13,216 bases of DNA from Alphaproteobacteria bacterium (GTDB taxonomy: Bacteria; Pseudomonadota; Alphaproteobacteria; UBA2136; UBA6156): NCBI GenBank assembly GCA_027490875.1, contig JAIXXE010000064.1:1-13216 (forward strand), in the 5' to 3' direction. Both the position numbers and the translations under genes were made by a program. The number at the start of each line of letters is the position of its first letter. Position 1 is the stretch's first letter. Below the pieces are notes generated by a model that searched no databases, was not told the origin of the DNA, and saw only the letters and a program-made list of their open reading frames with translations. Below are positions 1-6,941 of this stretch, piece after piece.

Positions 1-1139
1 CAGCCCGCCCTTACACTCCGCGTAGCACCGAAGGCGGTGAGCGCCCCCGCAGCTATGGCCCGCGTAAGGATTTTGGCGACCGTCCGGCCCGCCCGTATAC
101 ACCGCGTGCTGAGGGCGACCGTCCAGCTCGCCCTTACACTCCGCGTAGCACCGAAGGCGGCGAACGCCCGCGCAGCTATGGCCCCCGCAAGGATTTTGGC
201 GACAAACCAGCCTTTGGCGAGCGCAAGAGCTACGGCCCGCGTAAGGATTTCGGCGACCGTCCGGCCCGCCCGTACACCCCACGTGCGCCGCGTGAGGATG
301 GTACAGAAAGCAAGCCATGGGGCGATGCCAAGCGGCCTCGCTACGCAGAAAAAACCAGCGGCAAGGCCAATTTTGACCGTAAACCCAGCGCCGAGGAAGC
401 CGAAGTTCTGGCCAACCGCGATGGCTGGTTGGTCGGGCATCATGCTGTTTTAGCAGCTCTTAACAATGGCCGCCGCAAGGTTCGTGAGGTTTGGCTGATG
501 GCGGAAGCTACCGGCGATCTGGCCGTGGTTTTGGCGGCCCACCCCGAGTGGCCCGTTCAGATTAAAGCCCGTGAAGACTTTAACCGCGAGTTTGCCGATG
601 CCGTGCACCAAGGTGTGGCTGCGCTGGTTGGCAATTTGCATCAACCAAGCCTGCCAGAGTTGCTGGCGACCAAGCCAGCCTTGCTGGTGGCGCTTGATCA
701 AGTGACCGACCCGCATAACCTAGGCGCCATTGTGCGCAGTGCCGCCGCCTTTGGGGCCGGTGGCGTGCTGGTGACTGAACACCGCGCCGCTGGCGTGAAT
801 GCCACGGCCGCCAAAGCAGCTGCTGGGGCGCTGGAAAGCGTGCCTGTGGCCGAAATTACCAACCTGGCCAATGGCATTAAGATGCTGCAGGAAAATGGCT
901 ACGTTTGCATTGGCTTGGCCGGTGAAGCAGACGCCGAGCTTGGCACCATTCTGGCTGGAATGAAGGGCCAACAGCAGCCAATTTGCTTGGTGGTTGGCAG
1001 CGAAGGCGAGGGCCTCCGCCGCCTGACGCGCGAGAGCTGCGACCACTTGGCCAAGATTGGCATTTCCAGTGCCGTTGAAAGCCTGAATGTGAGTGTGGCG
1101 ACAGGGGTGGCGTTGGCGCTTTTGCGCCAGAGGAAATAG
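1..1139 (+). CDS. rlmB: 23S rRNA 2'-O-methyltransferase RlmB (SpoU/TrmH family), 5'-truncated by the window edge
   Basis: The reading frame is open from the window edge (first full codon at 3) to the TAG at 1137-1139, about 379 visible residues; the true start lies upstream. The catalytic part begins near 423 (GWLVGHHAVLAAL), the substrate-binding N-terminal lobe of the family. The SPOUT knot motifs follow: DPHNLGAIVRSA near 708-743 with the conserved Asn and Arg, VVGSEGEGLRRL near 991-1026 and ESLNVSVATGVAL near 1077-1115. Proteins with this set 2'-O-methylate a guanosine of 23S rRNA (G2251 in E. coli) using S-adenosylmethionine, in the cytoplasm. Ahead of the enzyme lie at least 140 residues rich in Arg, Pro, Tyr and Gly, built of repeats, then an acidic linker (SAEEAEVLANRD). 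A TTG at 429 is in frame, but it falls inside the conserved GWLVGHHAV motif and has no ribosome site, so it is not the start. Specificity for G2251 is inferred from the family; another SpoU target is possible. Confidence 0.9.
   Translation, partial: ARPYTPRSTEGGERPRSYGPRKDFGDRPARPYTPRAEGDRPARPYTPRSTEGGERPRSYGPRKDFGDKPAFGERKSYGPRKDFGDRPARPYTPRAPREDGTESKPWGDAKRPRYAEKTSGKANFDRKPSAEEAEVLANRDGWLVGHHAVLAALNNGRRKVREVWLMAEATGDLAVVLAAHPEWPVQIKAREDFNREFADAVHQGVAALVGNLHQPSLPELLATKPALLVALDQVTDPHNLGAIVRSAAAFGAGGVLVTEHRAAGVNATAAKAAAGALESVPVAEITNLANGIKMLQENGYVCIGLAGEADAELGTILAGMKGQQQPICLVVGSEGEGLRRLTRESCDHLAKIGISSAVESLNVSVATGVALALLRQRK
3..284 (+). repeat. In-frame imperfect repeats coding the R/P/Y/G-rich extension of RlmB
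   Basis: Bases 1-80 recur at 124-203 (offset 123, exactly 41 codons) with only a handful of mismatches. At protein level the modules are RPARPYTPR (partial at 3, full at 81, 120 and 258), STEGGERPRSYGPRKDFGD (24-80 and 147-203) and a shortened KSYGPRKDFGD (225-257). All copies stay in frame and several differences are at third positions, so the array is held under coding constraint. It probably gives a flexible, positively charged RNA-binding tail. The array may continue upstream of the window. Confidence 0.9.
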
Positions 1140-1194
1140 GAAAGTTAGGGTCACGTGCCCTTGCATCAAACCGCGCAAAGACCTGGGTTCTTCG

Positions 1195-1229
1195 CAGAGT
1201 TTACCCCCGCGCAGGCGGGGGCTCAGAGT
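1195..1229. repeat. GC-rich palindromic element flanked by 6-bp direct repeats in the rlmB-tuf gap
   Basis: A perfect 7-bp stem CCCCCGC (1204-1210) / GCGGGGG (1215-1221) closes on a 4-base loop. CAGAGT stands on both sides (1195-1200 and 1224-1229). The surroundings (AAGACCTGGGTTCTTCGC on the left, TGACAATCCGG on the right) have the look of the short dispersed palindromic elements common between alphaproteobacterial genes. There is no T-run after the stem, so it is a poor intrinsic terminator for rlmB. Copy number elsewhere in the genome cannot be seen here. Confidence 0.55.
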
Positions 1230-1297
1230 GACAATCCGGATATGTTCGGCTTGCGGGCTTAGCCCTCCTGTTACATCGTTTTTATCGGTACCAATGC

Positions 1298-1326
1298 TTG
1301 ACAGCCCCCGCAAATTCTTCCATACA
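1298..1326 (+). promoter_or_regulatory. Probable sigma-70-type promoter of tuf
   Basis: A perfect TTGACA (1298-1303) is followed after 17 bases by CATACA (1321-1326), a weak -10. It would give a leader of roughly 90 bases before the tuf ATG at 1423. The consensus -35 and the position suit a strong, constitutive housekeeping promoter. Confidence 0.5.
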
Positions 1327-1422
1327 CCGCCCAGCCGTTGCGATAGGCACACAATGCTCGGCGTGTCCCTAATCTAGTAACCCCAGGCCCTAGCAAGGCC
1401 ACCAAGAACGAGGAAAAAAACT

Positions 1423-2595
1423 ATGGCAAAAGCCACCTTTAACCGTAACAAACCGCACTGCAACATCGGCACCATTGGCCACGTTGACCACGGCAAGACC
1501 ACTCTGACCGCCGCCATTACCAAGTACTTTGGCGAATTCCGTGGCTACGACTCCATCGACAGCGCGCCTGAAGAAAAGGCCCGCGGGATTACCATCAATA
1601 CCGCCCACGTTGAGTACGAAACCGCCAACCGCCACTACGCGCACGTAGATTGCCCCGGTCACGCCGACTATGTCAAAAACATGATCACCGGTGCGGCCCA
1701 AATGGATGGCGCCATTCTGGTGGTTGCCGCCACCGACGGCCCCATGCCACAGACCCGCGAGCACATTCTGCTGGCGCGCCAAGTGGGTGTGCCTAAAATT
1801 GTGGTGTTCCTGAACAAGTGCGACATCGCCGACAAGGACCTGCTGGAACTGGTGGAAATGGAAATCCGCGAACTGCTCAGCAAGTATAACTTCGATGGCG
1901 ACAACACCCCCATCATTCACGGCAGCGCCAAGCTGGCCTTGGATGGCGACAGCGGCGAAATGGGCGAACAGGCCATGCGCAAGCTGCTGGCTGCGGTTGA
2001 CACCTGGATCCCGCAAGCCGAGCGTGAGCTTGACAAGCCTTTCCTGATGCCAGTGGAAGACGTGTTCACCATTACCGGTCGTGGGACTGTGGTAACCGGC
2101 CGGATTGAGCGCGGGATTGTAAAGGTTGGTGAAGATATCGAAATCGTCGGTCTCCGCCCAACCCAAAAAACTGCCTGCACGGGTGTGGAAATGTTCCGCA
2201 AGCTGCTCGATCAAGGTCAGGCTGGTGATAACGTTGGCCTGCTGTTGCGTGGTGCCAAGCGTGAAGACGTTGAGCGCGGCCAAGTGTTGGCCAAGCCTGG
2301 CAGCATCACCCCGCACACCAGCTTCAAGAGCGAAGTGTACGTGCTGAGCAAAGAAGAAGGTGGCCGTCACACGCCATTCTTCAGCGGCTACCGCCCGCAG
2401 TTCTACTTCCGCACCACCGACGTGACCGGGAGCATCAAGCTGACCGATGGCGTTGAAATGGTGATGCCAGGCGACAACATCGCCATGGATGTGGAGCTGA
2501 TTGCCCCGATCGCGATGGACCAAGGTGTACGCTTCGCTGTTCGCGAAGGCGGCCGCACGGTTGGTGCTGGCGTGGTTGCAAGCATCATTAAGTAG
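1423..2595 (+). CDS. tuf: Elongation factor Tu
   Basis: 390 residues, a little shorter than the usual 394-396. EF-Tu is the GTPase that carries aminoacyl-tRNA to the ribosomal A site. All GTP-binding motifs are present: GHVDHGKT (residues 19-26), RGIT of switch I, DCPGHADY with the catalytic His, NKCD, and a GSAK motif near residue 165. Domains 2 and 3 follow (TGRGTVVTGRIERG, then the Phe/Tyr-rich GYRPQFYFRTTDVTG) and the end is GRTVGAGVVASIIK. The ATG at 1423 has a GAGG (1410-1413) at 9 bases. The gene is on its own: a promoter precedes it, an intrinsic terminator follows it, and none of the usual neighbours (fusA, rpsJ, or tRNA-Trp/secE/nusG) is in view, so it may be one of two tuf copies. 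Codon use is strongly biased to C- or G-ending codons in places, as expected for a highly expressed gene. Confidence 0.98.
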   Translation: MAKATFNRNKPHCNIGTIGHVDHGKTTLTAAITKYFGEFRGYDSIDSAPEEKARGITINTAHVEYETANRHYAHVDCPGHADYVKNMITGAAQMDGAILVVAATDGPMPQTREHILLARQVGVPKIVVFLNKCDIADKDLLELVEMEIRELLSKYNFDGDNTPIIHGSAKLALDGDSGEMGEQAMRKLLAAVDTWIPQAERELDKPFLMPVEDVFTITGRGTVVTGRIERGIVKVGEDIEIVGLRPTQKTACTGVEMFRKLLDQGQAGDNVGLLLRGAKREDVERGQVLAKPGSITPHTSFKSEVYVLSKEEGGRHTPFFSGYRPQFYFRTTDVTGSIKLTDGVEMVMPGDNIAMDVELIAPIAMDQGVRFAVREGGRTVGAGVVASIIK

Positions 2596-2610
2596 CCTTC
2601 GGTAAAACAG

Positions 2611-2636
2611 AAGAGCCCCTTTGGGGGCTTTTTTGT
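2611..2636 (+). terminator. Intrinsic (rho-independent) terminator of tuf
   Basis: AGCCCC (2614-2619), a TTTG loop, GGGGCT (2624-2629), then a run of six T (2629-2634). Flanking AA/TT bases extend the stem. It lies 18 bases after the tuf stop codon and ends the transcript cleanly. Confidence 0.93.
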
Positions 2637-2685
2637 TGGGAATCACACAGTAAACCGCGAGCGACGACGCGAGGGGCAGGCCCCC

Positions 2686-2714
2686 TTGACGCCCCCCTCA
2701 ACCTGAAGTAAACA
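2686..2714 (+). promoter_or_regulatory. Probable promoter of the TetR-family gene
   Basis: TTGACG (2686-2691, five of six to consensus), 17 bases, then TAAACA (2709-2714, weak -10). The -10 lies inside the palindrome at 2706-2725, the arrangement expected for a self-repressed promoter. Confidence 0.4.
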
Positions 2715-2725
2715 GCTGCTTACTT
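2706..2725. promoter_or_regulatory. Candidate operator: 20-bp near-perfect palindrome upstream of the TetR-family gene
   Basis: AAGTAAACAGCTGCTTACTT is an inverted repeat with nine of ten base pairs matching (the only mismatch is A2712 against C2719) and no spacer. It ends 19 bases before the ATG at 2745 and overlaps the likely -10. TetR-family dimers bind palindromes of this size, so autorepression is a reasonable inference. No T-run follows, which speaks against a terminator. Confidence 0.6.
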
Positions 2726-2744
2726 TACAAGAAAGCAAAATGTT

Positions 2745-3359
2745 ATGGCGCTTACTGCCGAAATGACTCCGGGTCAGTTAAAAATTCTTAAAGCTGTTGC
2801 GACGTTGCTCGAAAACCCTGCCAACCGGATTACGGTTCAGCGGATTGCGCAGGAAATTCATGTGACCGATGGGGCTATCTATCGCCATTACGAGAGCAAA
2901 GACCAAATCTTTGAAGCCATCGCGGCCTATATGGAATCCAACCTGCTGGGGCCGCTTAACACCGTGCCCAAACAGACCGACCTTACGCCCCGCCGACTGC
3001 AGATGGTGTTTGAACAGCATCTCGCCTTTTTGGAAGGTCACCCCGGCCTGGCGCGCCTGATGCTTGGTGGTGGAGCGAGCGAGGCAGCCCCGTTGGCCGA
3101 ACGCTTAAAACTGATTAATGCCAAAATCCGTGCCCAAATGGCCCAACTGCTTAAGTTTGGGGAAGCGCAAGGGGCCTTGGCTGCCGATATCACCCCCGAG
3201 CAAGCGGCCGAGCTTTATTTTGGCCTGTTGGCGGGTACGGCGGTAAACTACAGCTTTGGGCTGCCCCAGATCTCTGCCAACCAAAAGTGGCAACTGCTGG
3301 CTACAGCCAGCCTTAAAGGTGGGGTGAACAGCACGGCCAGCGTCGTGGCACAAACCTAA
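2745..3359 (+). CDS. TetR/AcrR-family DNA-binding protein, SlmA-like
   Basis: 204 residues. The N-terminal helix-turn-helix spans about residues 29-52 (ITVQRIAQEIHVTDGAIYRH, then YESK), the classic TetR_N pattern. The C-terminal part is helical and has the segment LEGHPGLARLMLGG followed by ERLKLINAKIRAQMAQLLK. This tracks the order of E. coli SlmA (ERNPGLTRIMTG, then RLQGRINQLFERIEAQL), the nucleoid-occlusion factor that blocks FtsZ assembly near DNA. SlmA is known mainly from Gammaproteobacteria, so a plain transcriptional repressor is the safer call and an SlmA-type role is inference. Start: the ATG at 2745 gives the full N-terminus, although the ribosome site is weak (AAGAAAG just upstream); the ATG at 2740 is out of frame. 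A palindrome just upstream suggests autoregulation. The next gene is 126 bases on and could be a target or a co-transcribed partner. Confidence 0.85.
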   Translation: MALTAEMTPGQLKILKAVATLLENPANRITVQRIAQEIHVTDGAIYRHYESKDQIFEAIAAYMESNLLGPLNTVPKQTDLTPRRLQMVFEQHLAFLEGHPGLARLMLGGGASEAAPLAERLKLINAKIRAQMAQLLKFGEAQGALAADITPEQAAELYFGLLAGTAVNYSFGLPQISANQKWQLLATASLKGGVNSTASVVAQT

Positions 3360-3391
3360 GCTGGGCCTTGGCTCGTTAAGTGTAACAAGGG

Positions 3392-3413
3392 GGTGTGCTT
3401 TATAGGGCACACC
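3392..3413. repeat. Inverted repeat after the TetR-family gene
   Basis: GGTGTGC (3392-3398) and GCACACC (3407-3413) form a perfect 7-bp stem with an 8-base loop. A second, weaker hairpin (CCAC 3425-3428 / GTGG 3435-3438, extended by GGC/GCC) follows and ends in TTTCTT. Together they could be an inefficient terminator of the regulator gene or part of the leader of the membrane-protein gene; neither has a good T-run. Confidence 0.4.
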
Positions 3414-3485
3414 AAGGCAGAGAACCACCGTGCTGTGGGCCTTTCTTGGCTTACGCGGCGGGGCTTCTTTCGCTACAGTAACCCT

Positions 3486-4070
3486 ATGCTTGCCTTGCAG
3501 GACCACATCGTTCATCGGCTTAATACGCCGCAGGCCAGCGGGTGGCTTGCCTATGCTGGCTTGATTGAGACCTTTGGCTTTAACATAAGGGCCGACCTAC
3601 TGGTGGCCGATAAGGTTTTGCTAAGCCCAGATGAAGCATGGCGTTATGCCGCAGCTGCCGCGATGGGCAGTGTGGTGGCTGGTGGCGCGCTGTATGTGTT
3701 GGGGGCCTTGCTGGCCTTTACCGGCGTACTGGCGGGCCTGAGCAATAGCGGGCTAGGCACGGCGGTGCTGATGATTCAGCAAGGCATGCATGGCTACGCC
3801 CCTTTGTTGCTACTGGCAGCGGGTGTGGCAACCCTGCCTTTTGGTTTTTTAATGTTGCTGGCTGGCTTGCTTGGTGCGGCCCCCCTGTGGTTGTTACCGG
3901 CAGCCTTGGTGGCGCGAGGCTTTCGGTTTGGCCTGATGGCCTGGTTGCTTTGGCGTGGTGGTACGCGCTACCGCGACTGGCTGGCCCGTTACTATCATGG
4001 CTTGACCATGGTGGTGGCGCTTGGCCTGCTGCTGGTCGTGGTGCTGGGTTTGTTGATGAATTATCTTTAG
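3486..4070 (+). CDS. YqaA-family (DedA/VTT-like) inner-membrane protein
   Basis: 194 residues from the ATG at 3486. Hydrophobic segments lie at about residues 55-78, 104-141 (two passes) and 172-194. The layout fits YqaA-type relatives of the DedA/SNARE-associated (VTT) superfamily: an Arg/Trp-containing loop before the first long segment (DEAWRYAAAAAMGSVVAGG), a middle part of the form ATLPFGFLMLLAGLLG, then an ARGFRFG motif (143-149), and a final membrane helix after an amphipathic stretch. DedA-superfamily members act as lipid transporters or scramblases and support envelope and proton-motive-force homeostasis; the substrate of this one is unknown. The frame is open back to a GTG at 3393, but those 31 residues look non-coding and the family normally starts near here. 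No good Shine-Dalgarno precedes 3486. The end lies 22 bases before the lipoprotein gene, so the two may share a transcript. Confidence 0.7.
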   Translation: MLALQDHIVHRLNTPQASGWLAYAGLIETFGFNIRADLLVADKVLLSPDEAWRYAAAAAMGSVVAGGALYVLGALLAFTGVLAGLSNSGLGTAVLMIQQGMHGYAPLLLLAAGVATLPFGFLMLLAGLLGAAPLWLLPAALVARGFRFGLMAWLLWRGGTRYRDWLARYYHGLTMVVALGLLLVVVLGLLMNYL

Positions 4071-4092
4071 CATAACAAAAGGAGCAAAGCGG

Positions 4093-5640
4093 ATGCGGGC
4101 ATTACGATTGGCGGGGTTGGTTGTCGTGGCTACGAGCCCCTGGATCGTTGCTGGTTGCTCAGCCACCGGCGCGCCAGCCCCCGTGGTGCAAGGCAAAATT
4201 CAGGGCGACTGGCAGCGCAATGCCAATGCCGTAGGCAGCAGCACCGCACGCCCTATGGTCACCGTGGCTGCGCAGCCTGTCGTGGTAGCCCAGCCTGCGG
4301 CCCCGACGGTGCCGCTGGCCGGATTGCAGGAAGAAGACCTCGACCAGGTTGCTCACTCTGCCCCCTCGGTGGCAGCCTTGGCCAACTTAAAGCCCGCTGC
4401 CGGGCCTGCCACCGTGGTTGCAACAGAGGACGTTGCTTCGGATGACACCTACACGGTTAAGGAAACCGATACGTTGTTTAAAATTGCCCGCATGCGGCAA
4501 ACCTCTCCCGAAACACTGGTAAGGCTGAATGGGCTTAGCGGTGTGGCCGATATTACGCCTGGCCAGTCCTTGCGCTTGCCGCCGATGGGCAGCCGTGTGG
4601 CTGCGACGCCGGGCAGCCTTACCGCCGCCATTGGCCGTTACCTGCAACCGCCATCATCAGCCGCGGCACCAGAGGCAGCTTCGCCCGAATTACTGGTAGT
4701 ACCACGTGCCGAACCGTTACCAACTCCTAGAATTGCCCAGCCGATTAGTCGCAGTTTTGAAATTGCGCGGCTAGAGCCAGCAGCTGGCCCCAGCCTTGCC
4801 ACTGCGCCCGCCGATCGGCCTGCGCAAGGCCCAAGTCATGTCGTGACGACGGGCGAAACGATTTTCCGGATTTCCCGCCAGTATGGTGTTTCGGTACTGG
4901 ACGTCATGGCCGCCAACGACCTTGAGCGCCCTGAAGCCCTGCAAGCTGGAATGAGGCTTGCCATTCCGGTCTCGCAGACCGAACCAGAGCTTGGTGTTAC
5001 CGAGGCCAAGCCAACCTTACGCCCTGCCGCCGATTTAGGCGTGGTTGAAGCGACCCGCGCCACCATTGCCGCTGCGCGTGCTGCGTTGGATGCCCCGAAT
5101 AATGGCTCAGCCGGCCCTGAACGCCCGCTTCTCGACACCGACAAGGGGACAGACAATGCTGATACCGTTCAGCCCTTGCGGGCTGCGCAGCCCATCACGG
5201 AAAATGATAAGCTACGGGCCGAATTGCGGCGCGGCCAAGTTGATAGGGACGCTGCCCGCCAGCGTGGCTTGGTGTGGCCTTTGCGGGGTAAAATACTCAA
5301 GCCCTTTGGCGAAAAGGGTAATGGCGTTGCGCATACGGGGATTAACATTGAAACAGCCCTTAATACTCCCGTTCTGGCTGCCGATTCAGGTCAGGTTCTT
5401 TACGCCAGCAATGGCCTGCGTGGCTACGGTAATATGGTTTTAATCCGGCACGACCACGGCGGCATGGTTAGCGCCTATGCCCACGCGAATCACTTGCTGG
5501 TGCGCAAGGGTGAACGTGTGAAGAAAGCCCAAATCATTGCCGTGAGTGGCCAGAGCGGGAACGTCGATAGCCCTCAGCTGCACTTTGAATTGCGGCGTAA
5601 TGCACGCGCCGTTGACCCCTTAAAGGTTCTGCCGAAATAG
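4093..5640 (+). CDS. nlpD: Lipoprotein with two LysM domains and a degenerate LytM/M23 domain (NlpD/DipM-like amidase activator)
   Basis: 515 residues. A lipoprotein signal ends in the lipobox VAGC with Cys22 as the lipid-anchored residue, so the protein should sit on a membrane facing the periplasm. LysM 1 covers about 117-163 (TYTVKETDTLFKIA to LRLP) and LysM 2 about 248-291 (SHVVTTGETIFRIS to LAIP); both bind peptidoglycan glycan strands. Pro/Ala-rich linkers separate the domains. The LytM (M23) domain starts near 392. Of its four key positions His414, His464 and His497 are kept, but the zinc Asp is Asn418 (HTGIN instead of HxGxD) and the first His of HxH is Gln495 (QLH). NlpD, EnvC and DipM have similarly broken sites and activate cell-wall amidases during division instead of cutting peptidoglycan. 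AGGAG lies 8 bases before the ATG. In alphaproteobacteria an M23 gene of this kind commonly precedes yajC-secDF, as here apart from one inserted gene. Confidence 0.88.
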   Translation: MRALRLAGLVVVATSPWIVAGCSATGAPAPVVQGKIQGDWQRNANAVGSSTARPMVTVAAQPVVVAQPAAPTVPLAGLQEEDLDQVAHSAPSVAALANLKPAAGPATVVATEDVASDDTYTVKETDTLFKIARMRQTSPETLVRLNGLSGVADITPGQSLRLPPMGSRVAATPGSLTAAIGRYLQPPSSAAAPEAASPELLVVPRAEPLPTPRIAQPISRSFEIARLEPAAGPSLATAPADRPAQGPSHVVTTGETIFRISRQYGVSVLDVMAANDLERPEALQAGMRLAIPVSQTEPELGVTEAKPTLRPAADLGVVEATRATIAAARAALDAPNNGSAGPERPLLDTDKGTDNADTVQPLRAAQPITENDKLRAELRRGQVDRDAARQRGLVWPLRGKILKPFGEKGNGVAHTGINIETALNTPVLAADSGQVLYASNGLRGYGNMVLIRHDHGGMVSAYAHANHLLVRKGERVKKAQIIAVSGQSGNVDSPQLHFELRRNARAVDPLKVLPK

Positions 5641-5680
5641 GACCATTGCGTGGGGCTTTTGGGCCCGATTAAGGGGGGGC

Positions 5681-5709
5681 TTGACAGGTTGGGTATGGTG
5701 AAAGCTTAA
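5681..5709 (+). promoter_or_regulatory. Possible promoter of the COG0523 GTPase gene
   Basis: A perfect TTGACA (5681-5686) lies 37 bases before the ATG; the best -10 at 17-base spacing is the poor GCTTAA (5704-5709). The transcript would begin very close to the ribosome site AAGGAG (5711-5716). I see no AT-rich palindrome that would suggest a Zur site. Confidence 0.3.
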
Positions 5710-5723
5710 GAAGGAGCGACCCC

Positions 5724-6941
5724 ATGCCTGTGCGAGCGATTAAAGATTCTCGGTTAAGTGTTACCGTGCTTTCGGGATTTTTGGGGGCTGGTAAAACCAC
5801 GCTGCTGAATCACCTGCTCAATGCCGACCACGGCCTTAAGGTGGCGATGATTGTGAATGACATGGCCGAGGTGAACATCGATGCCCAGTTGGTAGCCGCA
5901 GGGCAGGGGCCCAATACGCTGCGCACCGCCGAGCGGATGGTGACCCTTAGCAACGGCTGTATTTGCTGCACGCTGCGCGGCGACCTGCTGGAGGCGGTGA
6001 ATGAAATTGCTGCCAGCGGCCAGTTCGATACGTTGATTATAGAAGGTACGGGCGTGGCAGAACCCATGCCAATTGCCACGACCTTTGAGTTTAGAGACGA
6101 AGCTGGCATGAGCCTGAGTGACTGCGCCCGCCTTGACTGCATGGTAACCGTGGTGGATGCGCACAATTTGTTAAATGATTTTGGCAGCCACGAGTTCCTG
6201 CGCGACCGCGGCCAAGAGACGGGCAAGGAGGATAGCCGTACGTTGGTTGACCTGCTGACCGACCAGCTTGAGTTTGCCGATGTGGTGGTGATTAACAAGG
6301 TGGATGTGGTAACCCAAGCCCAGCTGGATGCTGTGCATGGTGTGGTGAGTGCGCTCAACCCCCGCGCCAAGATTTACGAAACTGTTCAAGGGCGTCTTGA
6401 CCCCGAAAAGGTTCTGCATACCGCATTGTTTGACCTTGAGCAGGCCGAAACCGCCCCGCGTTGGCATCAGGAACTGTTTGAACCCCATGCGCATACGCCC
6501 GAAACTGTGGAATACGGCGTGGTGAGCATGGTGTTTAAAGAACGCCGCCCCTTCGACCCCGCCAAGTTGGCCGCTGTGCTGGCGCAGGAATGGCCGGGCT
6601 TGGTGCGGGCCAAGGGGTTTTTCTGGTTGGCAACGCGGCCCGATGCGGTGGGCGAGTTAAGCTTGGCGGGGGCGCTCTGCACCACCAAAGGGGCTGGGCG
6701 CTGGTGGGCGGCCATCCCCAAAGAGCGCTGGCCGCAAGAACGCAGCTGGCAGTTGATGATGCTGGATTACCTAAGGCCCGTGGTGGGCGACCGGCGTCAG
6801 GAATTGGTGTTCATTGGCGTTGACCTTGACCGCGCTGCCTTGCGGGCCGCGCTTGAAGCCGCTTTGGTGCCCGACGCCGCGCCAAGCCATTACCTAAAAC
6901 CGGCCGTGATGCCCGACCCCTTTCCGCAATGGCAGGTTTAA
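5724..6941 (+). CDS. CobW/COG0523 (G3E) GTPase, probable metallochaperone
   Basis: 405 residues. The G domain has Walker A GFLGAGKTT (18-26), the COG0523 signature GCICC with Cys79, Cys81 and Cys82 forming a metal site, EGTGVAEP after the second beta sheet, and NKVD (191-194) for guanine recognition. The C-terminal CobW_C domain starts near 260 and ends with IGVDLDRAALRAALEAAL. A short HAH (His255 and His257) sits at the domain junction and may bind metal. Members couple GTP hydrolysis to delivery of zinc, cobalt or another metal ion to client enzymes in the cytosol. The length and the GRWWAAIPKERWP stretch recall the ZigA/YciC-type zinc branch, but no Zur site is visible, so the metal is not settled. 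It has a strong AAGGAG at 7 bases. It lies between the NlpD-like gene and yajC, with gaps of 83 and 98 bases, and looks like a separate insertion into an otherwise conserved neighbourhood. Confidence 0.9.
   Translation: MPVRAIKDSRLSVTVLSGFLGAGKTTLLNHLLNADHGLKVAMIVNDMAEVNIDAQLVAAGQGPNTLRTAERMVTLSNGCICCTLRGDLLEAVNEIAASGQFDTLIIEGTGVAEPMPIATTFEFRDEAGMSLSDCARLDCMVTVVDAHNLLNDFGSHEFLRDRGQETGKEDSRTLVDLLTDQLEFADVVVINKVDVVTQAQLDAVHGVVSALNPRAKIYETVQGRLDPEKVLHTALFDLEQAETAPRWHQELFEPHAHTPETVEYGVVSMVFKERRPFDPAKLAAVLAQEWPGLVRAKGFFWLATRPDAVGELSLAGALCTTKGAGRWWAAIPKERWPQERSWQLMMLDYLRPVVGDRRQELVFIGVDLDRAALRAALEAALVPDAAPSHYLKPAVMPDPFPQWQV

Noticed and set aside
37..453. 138-codon + strand frame at the window start
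   Set aside because: It is the repeat region of rlmB read in another frame; its Ala/Arg-rich product reflects GC-rich repeats, and the rlmB frame continues into conserved motifs.
429..1139. rlmB starting at the TTG at 429
   Set aside because: The codon lies within the conserved GWLVGHHAV motif, has no ribosome site, and the frame is open and coherently repetitive upstream.
1390..2646. 418-codon open frame antisense to tuf
   Set aside because: It mirrors tuf codon for codon, covers the terminator hairpin, and encodes no recognisable motif. Codon bias of a highly expressed gene often leaves an open antisense frame.
5641..5723. Zur-type operator before the COG0523 GTPase
   Set aside because: The gap is GC-rich and holds no AT-rich dyad of the kind zinc regulators bind; only a TTGACA and a ribosome site are clear.
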